A stretch of DNA of 64,000 nt from Halictus rubicundus (GCF_050948215.1 NW_027488708.1:372001-436000); one strand, 5' to 3'; positions 1 to 12,131 are shown, counted from the first letter of the stretch. A program made the numbers and translations. Notes: a model not told the origin generated them from the sequence alone.

Positions 1-10
1 CTATCCTATC

Positions 11-981
11 CTATTCTCTATCCTATCCTATCCTCTATCGAATACTCTATCGTATCCTCTATCCTATCCTATCCTCTATCCTATCATCTATCCTATCCTA
101 TTCTCTATCCTATCCATTCCTCGAACCTATCCTATCCACTATCCTATCCAATACTCTATCCTATCCTCTATTCTATCCTCTCTCCTATCTTCTATCCTAT
201 CCTCTATCCTATCCTCTATCCTAACCTCTATCCTATCCTCTATCCTAGCCTCTATCCTATCCTATTCTCTATCCTATCCTATCCTCTATCCTATGCTATC
301 CTCTATCCTATCCTATCCTCTATCCTATCCTATTCTCTATCCTATCCAATTACCTATCCTATCCTCTATCCTATCCTTTCCTCTATCCTATCCTATCCTC
401 TATCCTATCCTATCCTCTATCCTATCCTATCCTCTATCCTATCCTATCCTCTATCCTATCCTATCCTCTATCCTATCCAATCCTCTATCCTATCCTCTAT
501 CCTATTATCCATCCTATCCTATCCACTTTCCTATACTTTCCTCTATCCTATCCTGTCCTCCATCCTGCCATATAGCCCATAATATCGTATCCTCTATCCT
601 ATCCTATCCTCTATCCTATCCAATCCTCTATCCGCTCCTCTTTCCTATCCTATCCTCTATTATATCCTATCCTCTATCCTATCCTATCCTCTATCCTATC
701 CTATCCTCTATCCGATCCTCTATCCTATCCAATCCTCTATCCTATCATCTATCCCTTCCTATCGTCAATCCTATCCTATACTGTATTATATCCTATCCTC
801 TATCCGATCCTCTATCCTATCCTATCCTGTATCTGATCCTCAATCCTATCCTATCCTCTATTATGTCCTATCCTCTATCCTATCCTATCCTCTATCCGAT
901 CCTCAATCCTAGCCTATCCTCTATTATGTCCTATCCTCTATCCTATCCTATCCTCTATCTTATCCTATCCTCTATCCGATC
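11..981. repeat. Block P copy 0, internally deleted
   Basis: Position 41 (AATACTC) matches 2,461 at offset 2,420, and the ATGC variant at 293 matches 2,713 at the same offset. The landmark at 567 instead matches 3,459 at offset 2,892. The change of 472 bp equals the distance between two CCTTTCCTCTATCC stretches in full block P (near 2,792 and 3,264). This points to a deletion between similar sequences, located near 380-430. A further 34 bp (two monomers) is missing downstream compared with the full block. The left edge is cut by the window. Confidence 0.75.
567..592. repeat. Territory A landmark, copy 1
   Basis: A 26-bp segment beginning GCCATATAGCCCATAAT. It is the patch most diverged from the monomer in the whole window, and it contains a TAG and a TAA that close forward frames. 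It occurs six times, only in territory A, and was used as the ruler for the P/Q layout. Confidence 0.9.
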
Positions 982-2430
982 CTCTATCCTATCCTGTCCT
1001 CTATCCTATCCTATCCTCTATCCTATCCTATCCTCTATCCTATCCTATCCTATCCTCTATCCTATCCTATCCTCTAATCCTATCCTATCCTCTATCCTAT
1101 CCTATCATCTATCCTATCCTCTATCCTATCCTATCCTCTATCCTATCCTATCCTCAATCCTATCCTATCCTCTATCCTATCCTATTCCCTATCCTATCCT
1201 ATTCTCTATCCCATCCAATTACCTATCCTATCCTCTATCCTATCCTTTCCTCTATCCTATCCTATCCTCTATCCTATCCTATCCTCTATCCTATCCTTTA
1301 TCCTATCCACTATCCTATCCTATCCTCAATGCTATCCTATCCTCTATCAGATCCTCTATCCTATCCTATCCTCTATCCCACCCTATCCTCTATCCGATCC
1401 TATCCTCTATCCTATCCAATCCTCTATCCTATCCTCTATCCTATCCTCTATCCTAGCCTCTATCCTATCCTATTCTCTATCCTATCCTATCCTCTATCCT
1501 ATGCTATCCTCTATCCTATCCTATCCTCTATCCTATCCTATCCTCTATCCTATCCTATCCTCTATCCTACCCCATCCTCTATCCTATCCTATCCTCTATC
1601 CTCTATCCTCTATCCTATCCTATCCTTTATCCTAACCTATCCTCTATCCTATACTATCCTCTACCTTATCCTATCCTCTATCCTATCCAATTACCTATCC
1701 TATCCTCTATCCTATCCTTTCCTATATCCTATCCTATCCTCTATCCTATCCTATCCTCTATCCCATCCTATCCTCTATCCTATCCTATCCTCTATCCTAT
1801 CCTATCTTCTATCCTATCCTATCCTCTATCCGATCCTCTATCCTATCCAATCCTCTATCCGATCCTCAATCCTATCCTATCCTCTATTATGTCCTATCCT
1901 CTATCCTATCCTATCCTCTATCCGATCCTCTATCCTATCCTATCCTCTATCCGATCCTCAATCCTATCCTATCCTCTATTATGTCCTATCCTCTATCCTA
2001 TCCTATCCTCTATCCTATCCTATCCTCTATCCTATCCTATCCTCTATCCTATCCTATCCTCTATCCTATCCTGTCCTCCATCCTGCCATATAGCCCATAA
2101 TATCGTATCCTCTATCCTATCCTATCCTCTATCCTATCCTATCCTTTATCCTATCGTATCCTCTTTCTATCCTATCCTCTATCCTATCCTATCCTCTATC
2201 CTATCCTATCCTCTATCGTATTCTATCCTCTATCCTATCCTCTATCCTATCCTCTATCATATCCTCTATCCTATCCTATCCTCTATCCTATCCAATCCTC
2301 TATCCGCTCCTCTTTCCTATCCTATCCTCTATCCTATCCTATCCTCTATCCGATCCTCAATCCTATCCTATCCTCTATTCTATCCTCTATCCAATCCTAT
2401 CCTCTATCCTATCCTATCCTCTATCCTATC
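982..2430. repeat. Block Q copy 1 (1,449 bp)
   Basis: It matches 5,385-6,833 at a constant offset of 4,403 bp. Examples are the CTGTCC variant at 996 against 5,399, the ATGC variant at 1,329 against 5,732 and the landmark at 2,085 against 6,488. It contains CTCTAATCC, ATTCCCTATCC, CAATTACC, CAGATCC, CACCC and two CTATTATGTCC variants in the same order as its partner. I noticed no length change between the two copies. Confidence 0.82.
2085..2110. repeat. Territory A landmark, copy 2
   Basis: Same 26-bp segment, 1,518 bp from copy 1. It lies in block Q and is followed by CTTTATCCTATCGTATCC, unlike the copies in block P. Confidence 0.9.
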
Positions 2431-3907
2431 CTATTCTCTATCCTATCCTATCCTCTATCCAATACTCTATCGTATCCTCTATCCTATCCTATCCTCTATC
2501 CTATCATCTATCCTATCCTATTCTCTATCCTATCCATTCCTCGAACCTATCCTATCCACTATCCTATCCAATCCTCTATCCTATCCTCTATTCTATCCTC
2601 TCTCCTATCTTCTATCCTATCCTCTATCCTATCCTCTATTATATCCTCTATCCTATCCTCTATCCTAGCCTCTATCCTATCCTATTCTCTATCCTATCCT
2701 ATCCTCTATACTATGCTATCCTCTATCCTATCCTATCCTCTATCCTATCCTATTCTCTATCCTATCCAATTACCTATCCTATCCTCTATCCTATCCTTTC
2801 CTCTATCCTATCCTATCCTCTATCCTATCCTATCCTCTATCCTATCCTTTATCCTATCCACTATCCTATCCTATCCTCAATGCTATCCTATCCTCTATCC
2901 GATCCTCTATCCTATCCTATCCTCTATCCCACCCTATCCTCTATCCGATCCTATCCTCTATCCTATCCAATCCTCTATCCTATCCTCTATCCTATCCTCT
3001 ATCCTAGCCTCTATCCTATCCTATTCTCTATCGTATCCTATCCTCTATCCTATGCTATCCTCTATCCTATCCTATCCTCTGTCCTATCCTATCCTCTATC
3101 CTATCCTATCCTGTATCCTACCCCATCCTCTATCCTATCCTATCCTCTATCCTCTATCCTCTATCCTATCCTATCCTTTATCCTAACCTATCCTCTATCC
3201 TATACTATCCTCTACCTTATCCTATCCTCTATCCTATCCAATTACCTATCCTTTCCTCTATCCTATCCTTTCCTCTATCCTATCCTATCCTCTATCCTAT
3301 CCTATCCTCTATCCTATCCTATCCTCTATCCTATCCTATCCTCTATCCTATCCTATCCTCTATCCTATCCAATCCTCTATCCTATCCTCTATCCTATTAT
3401 CCATCCTATCCTATCCACTTTCCTATACTTTCCTCTATCCTATCCTGTCCTCCATCCTGCCATATAGCCCATAATATCGTATCCTCTATCCTATCCTATC
3501 CTCTATCCTATCCAATCCTCTATCCGCTCCTCTTTCCTATCCTATCCTCTATTATATCCTATCCTCTATCCTATCCTATCCTCTATCCTATCCTATCCTC
3601 TATCCTATCCTATCCTCTATCCGATCCTCTATCCTATCCAATCCTCTATCCTATCATCTATCCCTTCCTATCGTCAATCCTATCCTATACTGTATTATAT
3701 CCTATCCTCTATCCGATCCTCTATCCTATCCTATCCTGTATCTGATCCTCAATCCTATCCTATCCTCTATTATGTCCTATCCTCTATCCTATCCTATCCT
3801 CTATCCTATCCTATCCTCTATCCGATCCTCAATCCTAGCCTATCCTCTATTATGTCCTATCCTCTATCCTATCCTATCCTCTATCTTATCCTATCCTCTA
3901 TCCGATC
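2431..3907. repeat. Block P copy 1 (1,477 bp)
   Basis: It is directly followed by a second copy at offset 1,477 (for example AATACTC at 2,461 against 3,938, ATGC at 2,713 against 4,190, landmark 3,459 against 4,936). A third copy follows at offset 4,403. The ordered variants AATACTC, CCTCGAACC, CCACTATCC, CAATTACC, CACCC, CTGTATCCTACCCC, CCATCCTATCC, the landmark, and ATCATCTATCCCTTCC define the block. One visible difference from copy 0 is CCAATACTC here against CGAATACTC at 39. Confidence 0.85.
3459..3484. repeat. Territory A landmark, copy 3
   Basis: Same segment, 1,374 bp from copy 2. It lies in block P and is preceded by CCACTTTCCTATACTTTCC. Confidence 0.9.
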
Positions 3908-5384
3908 CTATTCTCTATCCTATCCTATCCTCTATCCAATACTCTATCGTATCCTCTATCCTATCCTATCCTCTATCCTATCATCTATCCTATCCTATTC
4001 TCTATCCTATCCATTCCTCGAACCTATCCTATCCACTATCCTATCCAATCCTCTATCCTATCCTCTATTCTATCCTCTCTCCTATCTTCTATCCTATCCT
4101 CTATCCTATCCTCTATTATATCCTCTATCCTATCCTCTATCCTAGCCTCTATCCTATCCTATTCTCTATCCTATCCTATCCTCTATCCTATGCTATCCTC
4201 TATCCTATCCTATCCTCTATCCTATCCTATTCTCTATCCTATCCAATTACCTATCCTATCCTCTATCCTATCCTTTCCTCTATCCTATCCTATCCTCTAT
4301 CCTATCCTATCCTCTATCCTATCCTTTATCCTATCCACTATCCTATCCTATCCTCAATGCTATCCTATCCTCTATCCGATCCTCTATCCTATCCTATCCT
4401 CTATCCCACCCTATCCTCTATCCGATCCTATCCTCTATCCTATCCAATCCTCTATCCTATCCTCTATCCTATCCTCTATCCTAGCCTCTATCCTATCCTA
4501 TTCTCTATCGTATCCTATCCTCTATCCTATGCTATCCTCTATCCTATCCTATCCTCTGTCCTATCCTATCCTCTATCCTATCCTATCCTGTATCCTACCC
4601 CATCCTCTATCCTATCCTATCCTCTATCCTCTATCCTCTATCCTATCCTATCCTTTATCCTAACCTATCCTCTATCCTATACTATCCTCTACCTTATCCT
4701 ATCCTCTATCCTATCCAATTACCTATCCTTTCCTCTATCCTATCCTTTCCTCTATCCTATCCTATCCTCTATCCTATCCTATCCTCTATCCTATCCTATC
4801 CTCTATCCTATCCTATCCTCTATCCTATCCTATCCTCTATCCTATCCAATCCTCTATCCTATCCTCTATCCTATTATCCATCCTATCCTATCCACTTTCC
4901 TATACTTTCCTCTATCCTATCCTGTCCTCCATCCTGCCATATAGCCCATAATATCGTATCCTCTATCCTATCCTATCCTCTATCCTATCCAATCCTCTAT
5001 CCGCTCCTCTTTCCTATCCTATCCTCTATTATATCCTATCCTCTATCCTATCCTATCCTCTATCCTATCCTATCCTCTATCCTATCCTATCCTCTATCCG
5101 ATCCTCTATCCTATCCAATCCTCTATCCTATCATCTATCCCTTCCTATCGTCAATCCTATCCTATACTGTATTATATCCTATCCTCTATCCGATCCTCTA
5201 TCCTATCCTATCCTGTATCTGATCCTCAATCCTATCCTATCCTCTATTATGTCCTATCCTCTATCCTATCCTATCCTCTATCCTATCCTATCCTCTATCC
5301 GATCCTCAATCCTAGCCTATACTCTATTATGTCCTATCCTCTATCCTATCCTATCCTCTATCTTATCCTATCCTCTATCCGATC
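3908..5384. repeat. Block P copy 2 (1,477 bp, tandem to copy 1)
   Basis: This is a head-to-tail duplicate of the preceding block, nearly base for base over the rare variants I compared. A small difference is TATACTC near 5,319, where copy 1 has TATCCTC. The P-P doublet here, against a single P at 6,834-8,310, means block copy number differs between the two super-units. That is expected from unequal exchange in register with block P. Confidence 0.85.
4936..4961. repeat. Territory A landmark, copy 4
   Basis: Same segment, 1,477 bp from copy 3; it marks the tandem P doublet. Confidence 0.9.
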
Positions 5385-6833
5385 CTCTATCCTATCCTGT
5401 CCTCTATCCTATCCTATCCTCTATCCTATCCTATCCTCTATCCTATCCTATCCTATCCTCTATCCTATCCTATCCTCTAATCCTATCCTATCCTCTATCC
5501 TATCCTATCATCTATCCTATCCTCTATCCTATCCTATCCTCTATCCTATCCTATCCTCAATCCTATCCTATCCTCTATCCTATCCTATTCCCTATCCTAT
5601 CCTATTCTCTATCCCATCCAATTACCTATCCTATCCTCTATCCTATCCTTTCCTCTATCCTATCCTATCCTCTATCCTATCCTATCCTCTATCCTATCCT
5701 TTATCCTATCCACTATCCTATCCTATCCTCAATGCTATCCTATCCTCTATCAGATCCTCTATCCTATCCTATCCTCTATCCCACCCTATCCTCTATCCGA
5801 TCCTATCCTCTATCCTATCCAATCCTCTATCCTATCCTCTATCCTATCCTCTATCCTAGCCTCTATCCTATCCTATTCTCTATCCTATCCTATCCTCTAT
5901 CCTATGCTATCCTCTATCCTATCCTATCCTCTATCCTATCCTATCCTCTATCCTATCCTATCCTCTATCCTACCCCATCCTCTATCCTATCCTATCCTCT
6001 ATCCTCTATCCTCTATCCTATCCTATCCTTTATCCTAACCTATCCTCTATCCTATACTATCCTCTACCTTATCCTATCCTCTATCCTATCCAATTACCTA
6101 TCCTATCCTCTATCCTATCCTTTCCTATATCCTATCCTATCCTCTATCCTATCCTATCCTCTATCCCATCCTATCCTCTATCCTATCCTATCCTCTATCC
6201 TATCCTATCCTCTATCCTATCCTATCCTCTATCCGATCCTCTATCCTATCCAATCCTCTATCCGATCCTCAATCCTATCCTATCCTCTATTATGTCCTAT
6301 CCTCTATCCTATCCTATCCTCTATCCGATCCTCTATCCTATCCTATCCTCTATCCGATCCTCAATCCTATCCTATCCTCTATTATGTCCTATCCTCTATC
6401 CTATCCTATCCTCTATCCTATCCTATCCTCTATCCTATCCTATCCTCTATCCTATCCTATCCTCTATCCTATCCTGTCCTCCATCCTGCCATATAGCCCA
6501 TAATATCGTATCCTCTATCCTATCCTATCCTCTATCCTATCCTATCCTTTATCCTATCGTATCCTCTTTCTATCCTATCCTCTATCCTATCCTATCCTCT
6601 ATCCTATCCTATCCTCTATCGTATTCTATCCTCTATCCTATCCTCTATCCTATCCTCTATCATATCCTCTATCCTATCCTATCCTCTATCCTATCCAATC
6701 CTCTATCCGCTCCTCTTTCCTATCCTATCCTCTATCCTATCCTATCCTCTATCCGATCCTCAATCCTATCCTATCCTCTATTCTATCCTCTATCCAATCC
6801 TATCCTCTATCCTATCCTATCCTCTATCCTATC
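5385..6833. repeat. Block Q copy 2 (1,449 bp)
   Basis: Partner of 982-2,430 at offset 4,403. The same series of rare variants is present in the same order, including both CTATTATGTCC sites (6,292 and 6,385) and the landmark at 6,488. Together with the P doublet to its left it completes the super-unit. Confidence 0.83.
6488..6513. repeat. Territory A landmark, copy 5
   Basis: Same segment, 4,403 bp from copy 2; it lies in block Q. Confidence 0.9.
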
Positions 6834-8310
6834 CTATTCTCTATCCTATCCTATCCTCTATCCAATACTCTATCGTATCCTCTATCCTATCCTATCCTCT
6901 ATCCTATCATCTATCCTATCCTATTCTCTATCCTATCCATTCCTCGAACCTATCCTATCCACTATCCTATCCAATCCTCTATCCTATCCTCTATTCTATC
7001 CTCTCTCCTATCTTCTATCCTATCCTCTATCCTATCCTCTATTATATCCTCTATCCTATCCTCTATCCTAGCCTCTATCCTATCCTATTCTCTATCCTAT
7101 CCTATCCTCTATCCTATGCTATCCTCTATCCTATCCTATCCTCTATCCTATCCTATTCTCTATCCTATCCAATTACCTATCCTATCCTCTATCCTATCCT
7201 TTCCTCTATCCTATCCTATCCTCTATCCTATCCTATCCTCTATCCTATCCTTTATCCTATCCACTATCCTATCCTATCCTCAATGCTATCCTATCCTCTA
7301 TCCGATCCTCTATCCTATCCTATCCTCTATCCCACCCTATCCTCTATCCGATCCTATCCTCTATCCTATCCAATCCTCTATCCTATCCTCTATCCTATCC
7401 TCTATCCTAGCCTCTATCCTATCCTATTCTCTATCCTATCCTATCCTCTATCCTATGCTATCCTCTATCCTATCCTATCCTCTGTCCTATCCTATCCTCT
7501 ATCCTATCCTATCCTGTATCCTACCCCATCCTCTATCCTATCCTATCCTCTATCCTCTATCCTCTATCCTATCCTATCCTTTATCCTAACCTATCCTCTA
7601 TCCTATACTATCCTCTACCTTATCCTATCCTCTATCCTATCCAATTACCTATCCTTTCCTCTATCCTATCCTTTCCTCTATCCTATCCTATCCTCTATCC
7701 TATCCTATCCTCTATCCTATCCTATCCTCTATCCTATCCTATCCTCTATCCTATCCTATCCTCTATCCTATCCAATCCTCTATCCTATCCTCTATCCTAT
7801 TATCCATCCTATCCTATCCACTTTCCTATACTTTCCTCTATCCTATCCTGTTCTCCATCCTGCCATATAGCCCATAATATCGTATCCTCTATCCTATCCT
7901 ATCCTCTATCCTATCCAATCCTCTATCCGCTCCTCTTTCCTATCCTATCCTCTATTATATCCTATCCTCTATCCTATCCTATCCTCTATCCTATCCTATC
8001 CTCTATCCTATCCTATCCTCTATCCGATCCTCTATCCTATCCAATCCTCTATCCTATCATCTATCCCTTCCTATCGTCAATCCTATCCTATACTGTATTA
8101 TATCCTATCCTCTATCCGATCCTCTATCCTATCCTATCCTGTATCTGATCCTCAATCCTATCCTATCCTCTATTATGTCCTATCCTCTATCCTATCCTAT
8201 CCTCTATCCTATCCTATCCTCTATCCGATCCTCAATCCTAGCCTATCCTCTATTATGTCCTATCCTCTATCCTATCCTATCCTCTATCTTATCCTATCCT
8301 CTATCCGATC
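6834..8310. repeat. Block P copy 3 (1,477 bp)
   Basis: It matches 2,431-3,907 at offset 4,403 (AATACTC 6,864, ATGC 7,116 and 7,283, landmark 7,862). A few point differences are visible. TCTCTATCC at about 7,431 replaces TCTCTATCG of copies 1 and 2, and CTGTTCTCC near 7,850 replaces CTGTCCTCC. At about 8,307 the following sequence switches to block Q. Confidence 0.83.
7862..7887. repeat. Territory A landmark, copy 6
   Basis: Same segment, 4,403 bp from copy 3, and the last one in the window. It lies in block P copy 3. Confidence 0.9.
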
Positions 8311-9040
8311 CTCTATCCTATCCTGTCCTCTATCCTATCCTATCCTCTATCCTATCCTATCCTCTATCCTATCCTATCCTATCCTCTATCCTATCCTATC
8401 CTATCCTCTATCCTATCCTATCCTCTAATCCTATCCTATCCTCTATCCTATCCTATCATCTATCCTATCCTCTATCCTATCCTATCCTCTATCCTATCCT
8501 ATCCTCAATCCTATCCTATCCTCTATCCTATCCTATTCCCTATCCTATCCTATTCTCTATCCCATCCAATTACCTATCCTATCCTCTATCCTATCCTTTC
8601 CTCTATCCTATCCTATCCTCTATCCTATCCTATCCTCTATCCTATCCTTTATCCTATCCACTATCCTATCCTATCCTCAATGCTATCCTATCCTCTATCA
8701 GATCCTCTATCCTATCCTATCCTCTATCCCACCCTATCCTCTATCCGATCCTATCCTCTATCCTATCCAATCCTCTATCCTATCCTCTATCCTATCCTCT
8801 ATCCTAGCCTCTATCCTATCCTATTCTCTATCCTATCCTATCCTCTATATCGTATGCTATCCTCTATCCTATCCTATCCTCTATCCTATCCTATCCTCTA
8901 TCCTATCCTATCCTCTATCCTACCCCATCCTCTATCCTATCCTATCCTCTATCCTCTATCCTCTATCCTATCCTATCCTTTATCCTAACCTATCCTCTAT
9001 CCTATACTATCCTCTACCTTATCCTATCCTCTATCCTATC
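8311..9040. repeat. Block Q copy 3, 3'-truncated
   Basis: It follows block Q copy 2 at offset 2,926 (CTGTCC 8,325 against 5,399). After a 22-bp duplication near 8,387 the offset is 2,948 (ATGC 8,680 against 5,732). A two-base shift appears at CTATATCGTATGC near 8,847. The match to the Q series stops near 9,040, where CCAATTACC is expected but CTATGCTATCC is found. Confidence 0.75.
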
Positions 9041-9500
9041 CTATCCTCTATGCTATCCTATCCTCTATCCTATCCTATCCTCTATCCGATCCTCTATCCT
9101 ATCCAATCCTCTATCCGATCCTCAATCCTATCCTATCCTCTATTATGTCCTATCCTCTATCCTATCCTATCCTCTATCCTATCCTATCCTCTATCCTATC
9201 CTATCCTCTATCCTATCCTATCCTCTATCCTATCCTATCCTCTATCCTATCCTATCCTCTATCCGATCCTCAATCCTATCCTATCCGCTATTATGTCCTA
9301 TCCTCTATCCTATCCAATCCTCTATCCGCTCCTCTTTCCTATCCTATCCTCTATTATATCCTATCCTCTATCCTATCCTATCCTCTATCCTATCCTATCC
9401 TCTATCCTATCCTATCCTCTATCCGATCCTCTATCCTATCCAATCCTCTATCCGATCCTCAATCCTATCCTATCCTCTATTATGTCCTATCCTCTATCCT
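9041..9500. repeat. Scrambled A-type junction leading into territory B
   Basis: Short A-type pieces lie in an order not found in the blocks. CCGATCCTCAATCC with CTATTATGTCC at 9,145 matches 6,292 at offset 2,853, which implies about 98 bp lost since 9,040. There follow CCGCTATTATGTCC (9,290), CCGCTCCTCTTTCC (9,327) and another CTATTATGTCC (9,480). From about 9,530 (CTATGCTATCC, CTATGCTGTATCC) B-type variants take over. Confidence 0.65.
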
Positions 9501-9769
9501 ATCCTATCCTCTATCCTATCCTATCCTGTATCCTATGCTATCCTCTATCCTATCCTATGCTGTATCCTATCCTATCCTCTATCCTATCCTATCCTCTATC
9601 CTATCCTATCCTCTATCCTATCCTATCCTCTATCCTTTCCTATCCCCTATCCTATCAAATCCCCTATCCTATCCTCTATCCTATCCTATCCTCTGTCCTA
9701 TCTAATCCTCTATCCTATTCTATCCTCTATCGTATCCTATCCTCTATCCTATCCTATCCTCTATCCTAT

Positions 9770-11010
9770 CCTATCCTCTATCCTATCCTATCCTCTATCC
9801 TATCCTATCCTCTGTCCTATCTAATCCTCTATCCTATTCTATCCTCTATCGTATCCTATCTTCCATCCTATACTATCCTCTATTCTATCCTCTATCTAAT
9901 CCTCTATCCTATCCTATCCTCTATCCTATCCTATCCTCTATCCTATCCTACCCTCTATCCTATCCTATCTTCTATCCTATCCTATCCTCTATCCTATCAA
10001 ATCCCCTATCCTATCCTCTGTCCTATCCTATCCTCTATCCTATCCTATCCTCTATCCTATCCTATCCTCTATCCTATGCTATCCTCTGTCCAATCCTATC
10101 CTCTATCCTATCCTATCCTATATCCTATAATATGCTCTATCCTATCCTATCCTCTATCCTATCCTACCCTCTATCCTACGCTATCCTCTATCCTATCCTA
10201 TCCTCTATCCTATCCTATCGTGTATCCTATCCTATCCTCTATCCTATTCTATCCTCTATCCCATCCTATCCTCTATCCTATCCTATCCTCTATCCTATCC
10301 TATCCTGTATCCTATCCTATCCTCTATCCTATCCTATCCTCTATCCTATCCTATCCTCTATCCTATCCTATCCTCTATCCTACGCTATCCTCTATCCTAT
10401 CCTATCCTCTATCCTATCCTATCTTCTATCCTATCCTATCCTCTATCCTATTCTATCCTCTATCCCACCCTATCCTCTATCCTATCCTATCCTCTATCCT
10501 ATCCTATCCTCTATCCTATCCTATCCTGTATCCTATCCTATCCTCTATCCTATCCTATCCTCTATCCTATCCTATCCTCTATCCTATCCTATCCTCTATC
10601 CTTTCCTATCCTCTATCCTATCAAATCCCCTATCCTATCCTCTATCCTATCCTATCCTCTGTCCTATCTAATCCTCTATCCTATCCTATCCTCTATCGTA
10701 TCCTATCCTCTATCCTATCCTATCCTCTATCCTATCCTATCTTCTATCCTATCCTATCCTCTATCCTATCCTATCCTCTATCGTATCCTATCTTCTATCC
10801 TATACTATCCTCTATTCTATCCTCTATCCAATCCTCTATCCTATCCTGTCCTCTATCCTATCCTATCCTCTATCCTATCCTATCTTCTATCCTATCCTAT
10901 CCTCTATCCTATCAAATCCCCTATCCTATCCTGTGTCCTATCCTATCCTCTATCCTATCCTATCCTCTATCGTATCCTATCCTCTATCCTATGCTATCCT
11001 CTATCCCATC
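9770..11010. repeat. 2,362-bp-offset duplication, left copy
   Basis: Rare variants recur at +2,362: CTGTCCTATCTAATCC 9,811 against 12,173, CTATAATATGC 10,131 against 12,493, ATCGTATCC 10,783 against 13,145. After a 17-bp change the offset is 2,379 (AAATCCCC 10,914 against 13,293; ATGC 10,991 against 13,370). Point differences include TTCCATCC, CTGTCCAATCC, CTACCCTC and CCCACCC here, where the partner has the commoner form. The left copy therefore carries several private substitutions. Confidence 0.78.
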
Positions 11011-12131
11011 CTATCCTCTATCCTATCCTATCCTCTATCCTATCCTATCCTCTATCCCATCCTATCCTCTATCCTATCCTATCCTCTATCCTACCCTATC
11101 CTCTATCCTATCCTATCCTCTATCCTATCCTATCCTCTGTCCTACCTATCCTCTATCCTATTCTATCCTCTATCGTATCCTATCCTCTATCCTATCCTAT
11201 CCTCTATCCTATCCTATCCTCTATCCTTTCCTATCCTCTATCCTATCAAATCCCCTATCCTATCCTCTATCCTATCCTATCCTCTGTCCTATCTAATCCT
11301 CTATCCTATCCTATCCTCTATCGTATCCTATCCTCTATCCTATCCTATCCTCTATCCTATCCTATCTTCTATCCTATCCTATCCTCTATCCTATCCTATC
11401 CTCTATCGTATCCTATCTTCTATCCTATACTATCCTCTATTCTATCCTCTATCCAATCCTCTATCCTATCCTGTCCTCTATCCTATCCTATCCTCTATCC
11501 TATCCTATCTTCTATCCTATCCTATCCTCTATCCTATCAAATCCCCTATCCTATCATCTATCCTATCCTATCCTCTGTCCTATCCTATCCTCTATCCTAT
11601 CCTATCGTCTATCCTATCCTCTATCCTATCCTATCCTCTATCCTATCCTATCTTCTATCCTATCCTATCCTCTATCCTATCAAATCCCCTATCCTATCCT
11701 CTATCCTATCCTATCCTCTGCCCTATCCTATCCTCTATCCTATCCTATCGTCTATCCTATCCTCTGTCCTATCCTATCCTCTATCCTATCCTATCTTCTA
11801 TCCTATCCTATCCTCTATCCTATCAAACCCCCTATCCTATCCTCTATCCTATCCTATCTTCTATCCTATCCTATCCTCTATCCTATCCTATCCTCTATCG
11901 TATCCTATCTTCTATCCTATACTATCCTCTATTCTATCCTCTATCCAATCCTCTATCCTATTCTATCCTCTATCCTATCCTATCCTCTATCCTATCCTAT
12001 CCTCTATCCTATCCTATCCTCTATCCTATCCTATCCTCTATCCTATCCTATCCTCTGTCCTATCTAATCCTCTATCCTATTCTATCCTCTATCGTATCCT
12101 ATCCTCTATCCTATCCTATCCTATATCCTAT
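11011..12131. repeat. B-type spacer between the 2,362 copies
   Basis: Regular 17-mers with B variants. A local tandem repeat of 625 bp can be followed: AAATCCCC 10,623 against 11,248, and ATCGTATCC 10,783 against 11,408. AAATCCCC recurs at about 11,538 and 11,687, and AAACCCCC near 11,825. CTACCTATCC near 11,145 is a length variant that also occurs near 21,427, 26,687 and 27,105. Confidence 0.7.

Larger units (their letters stand above)
1..9500. repeat. Territory A: HOR domain of blocks P and Q
   Basis: This part is set apart by variants that are absent or rare elsewhere: CCGATCC and CAGATCC (each giving a GATC site), CCAATTACC, CTATTATGTCC, CCGCTCCTCTTTCC, and the landmark GCCATATAGCCCATAAT. 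Landmark spacings are 1,518, 1,374, 1,477, 1,552 and 1,374 bp. The last three of the first super-unit add up to 4,403 bp, and the 4,403-bp offset reproduces rare variants from about 982 to 3,907 against 5,385 to 8,310. The domain gives way to B-type variants near 9,500; that edge is good to about 100 bp. Confidence 0.88.

Noticed and set aside
567..592. Transposon remnant or CENP-B-box-like element at the A landmark
   Set aside because: At 26 bp it is too short to assign. I see no terminal inverted repeats, target-site duplication or recognisable CENP-B box core. It is kept only as a landmark.
1889..2668. Identical predicted proteins at 1,889-2,668 and 6,292-7,071 (259 codons), suggesting a gene family
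   Set aside because: The identity is that of the DNA duplication (offset 4,403 bp), including synonymous positions, and the frames are satellite repeats.
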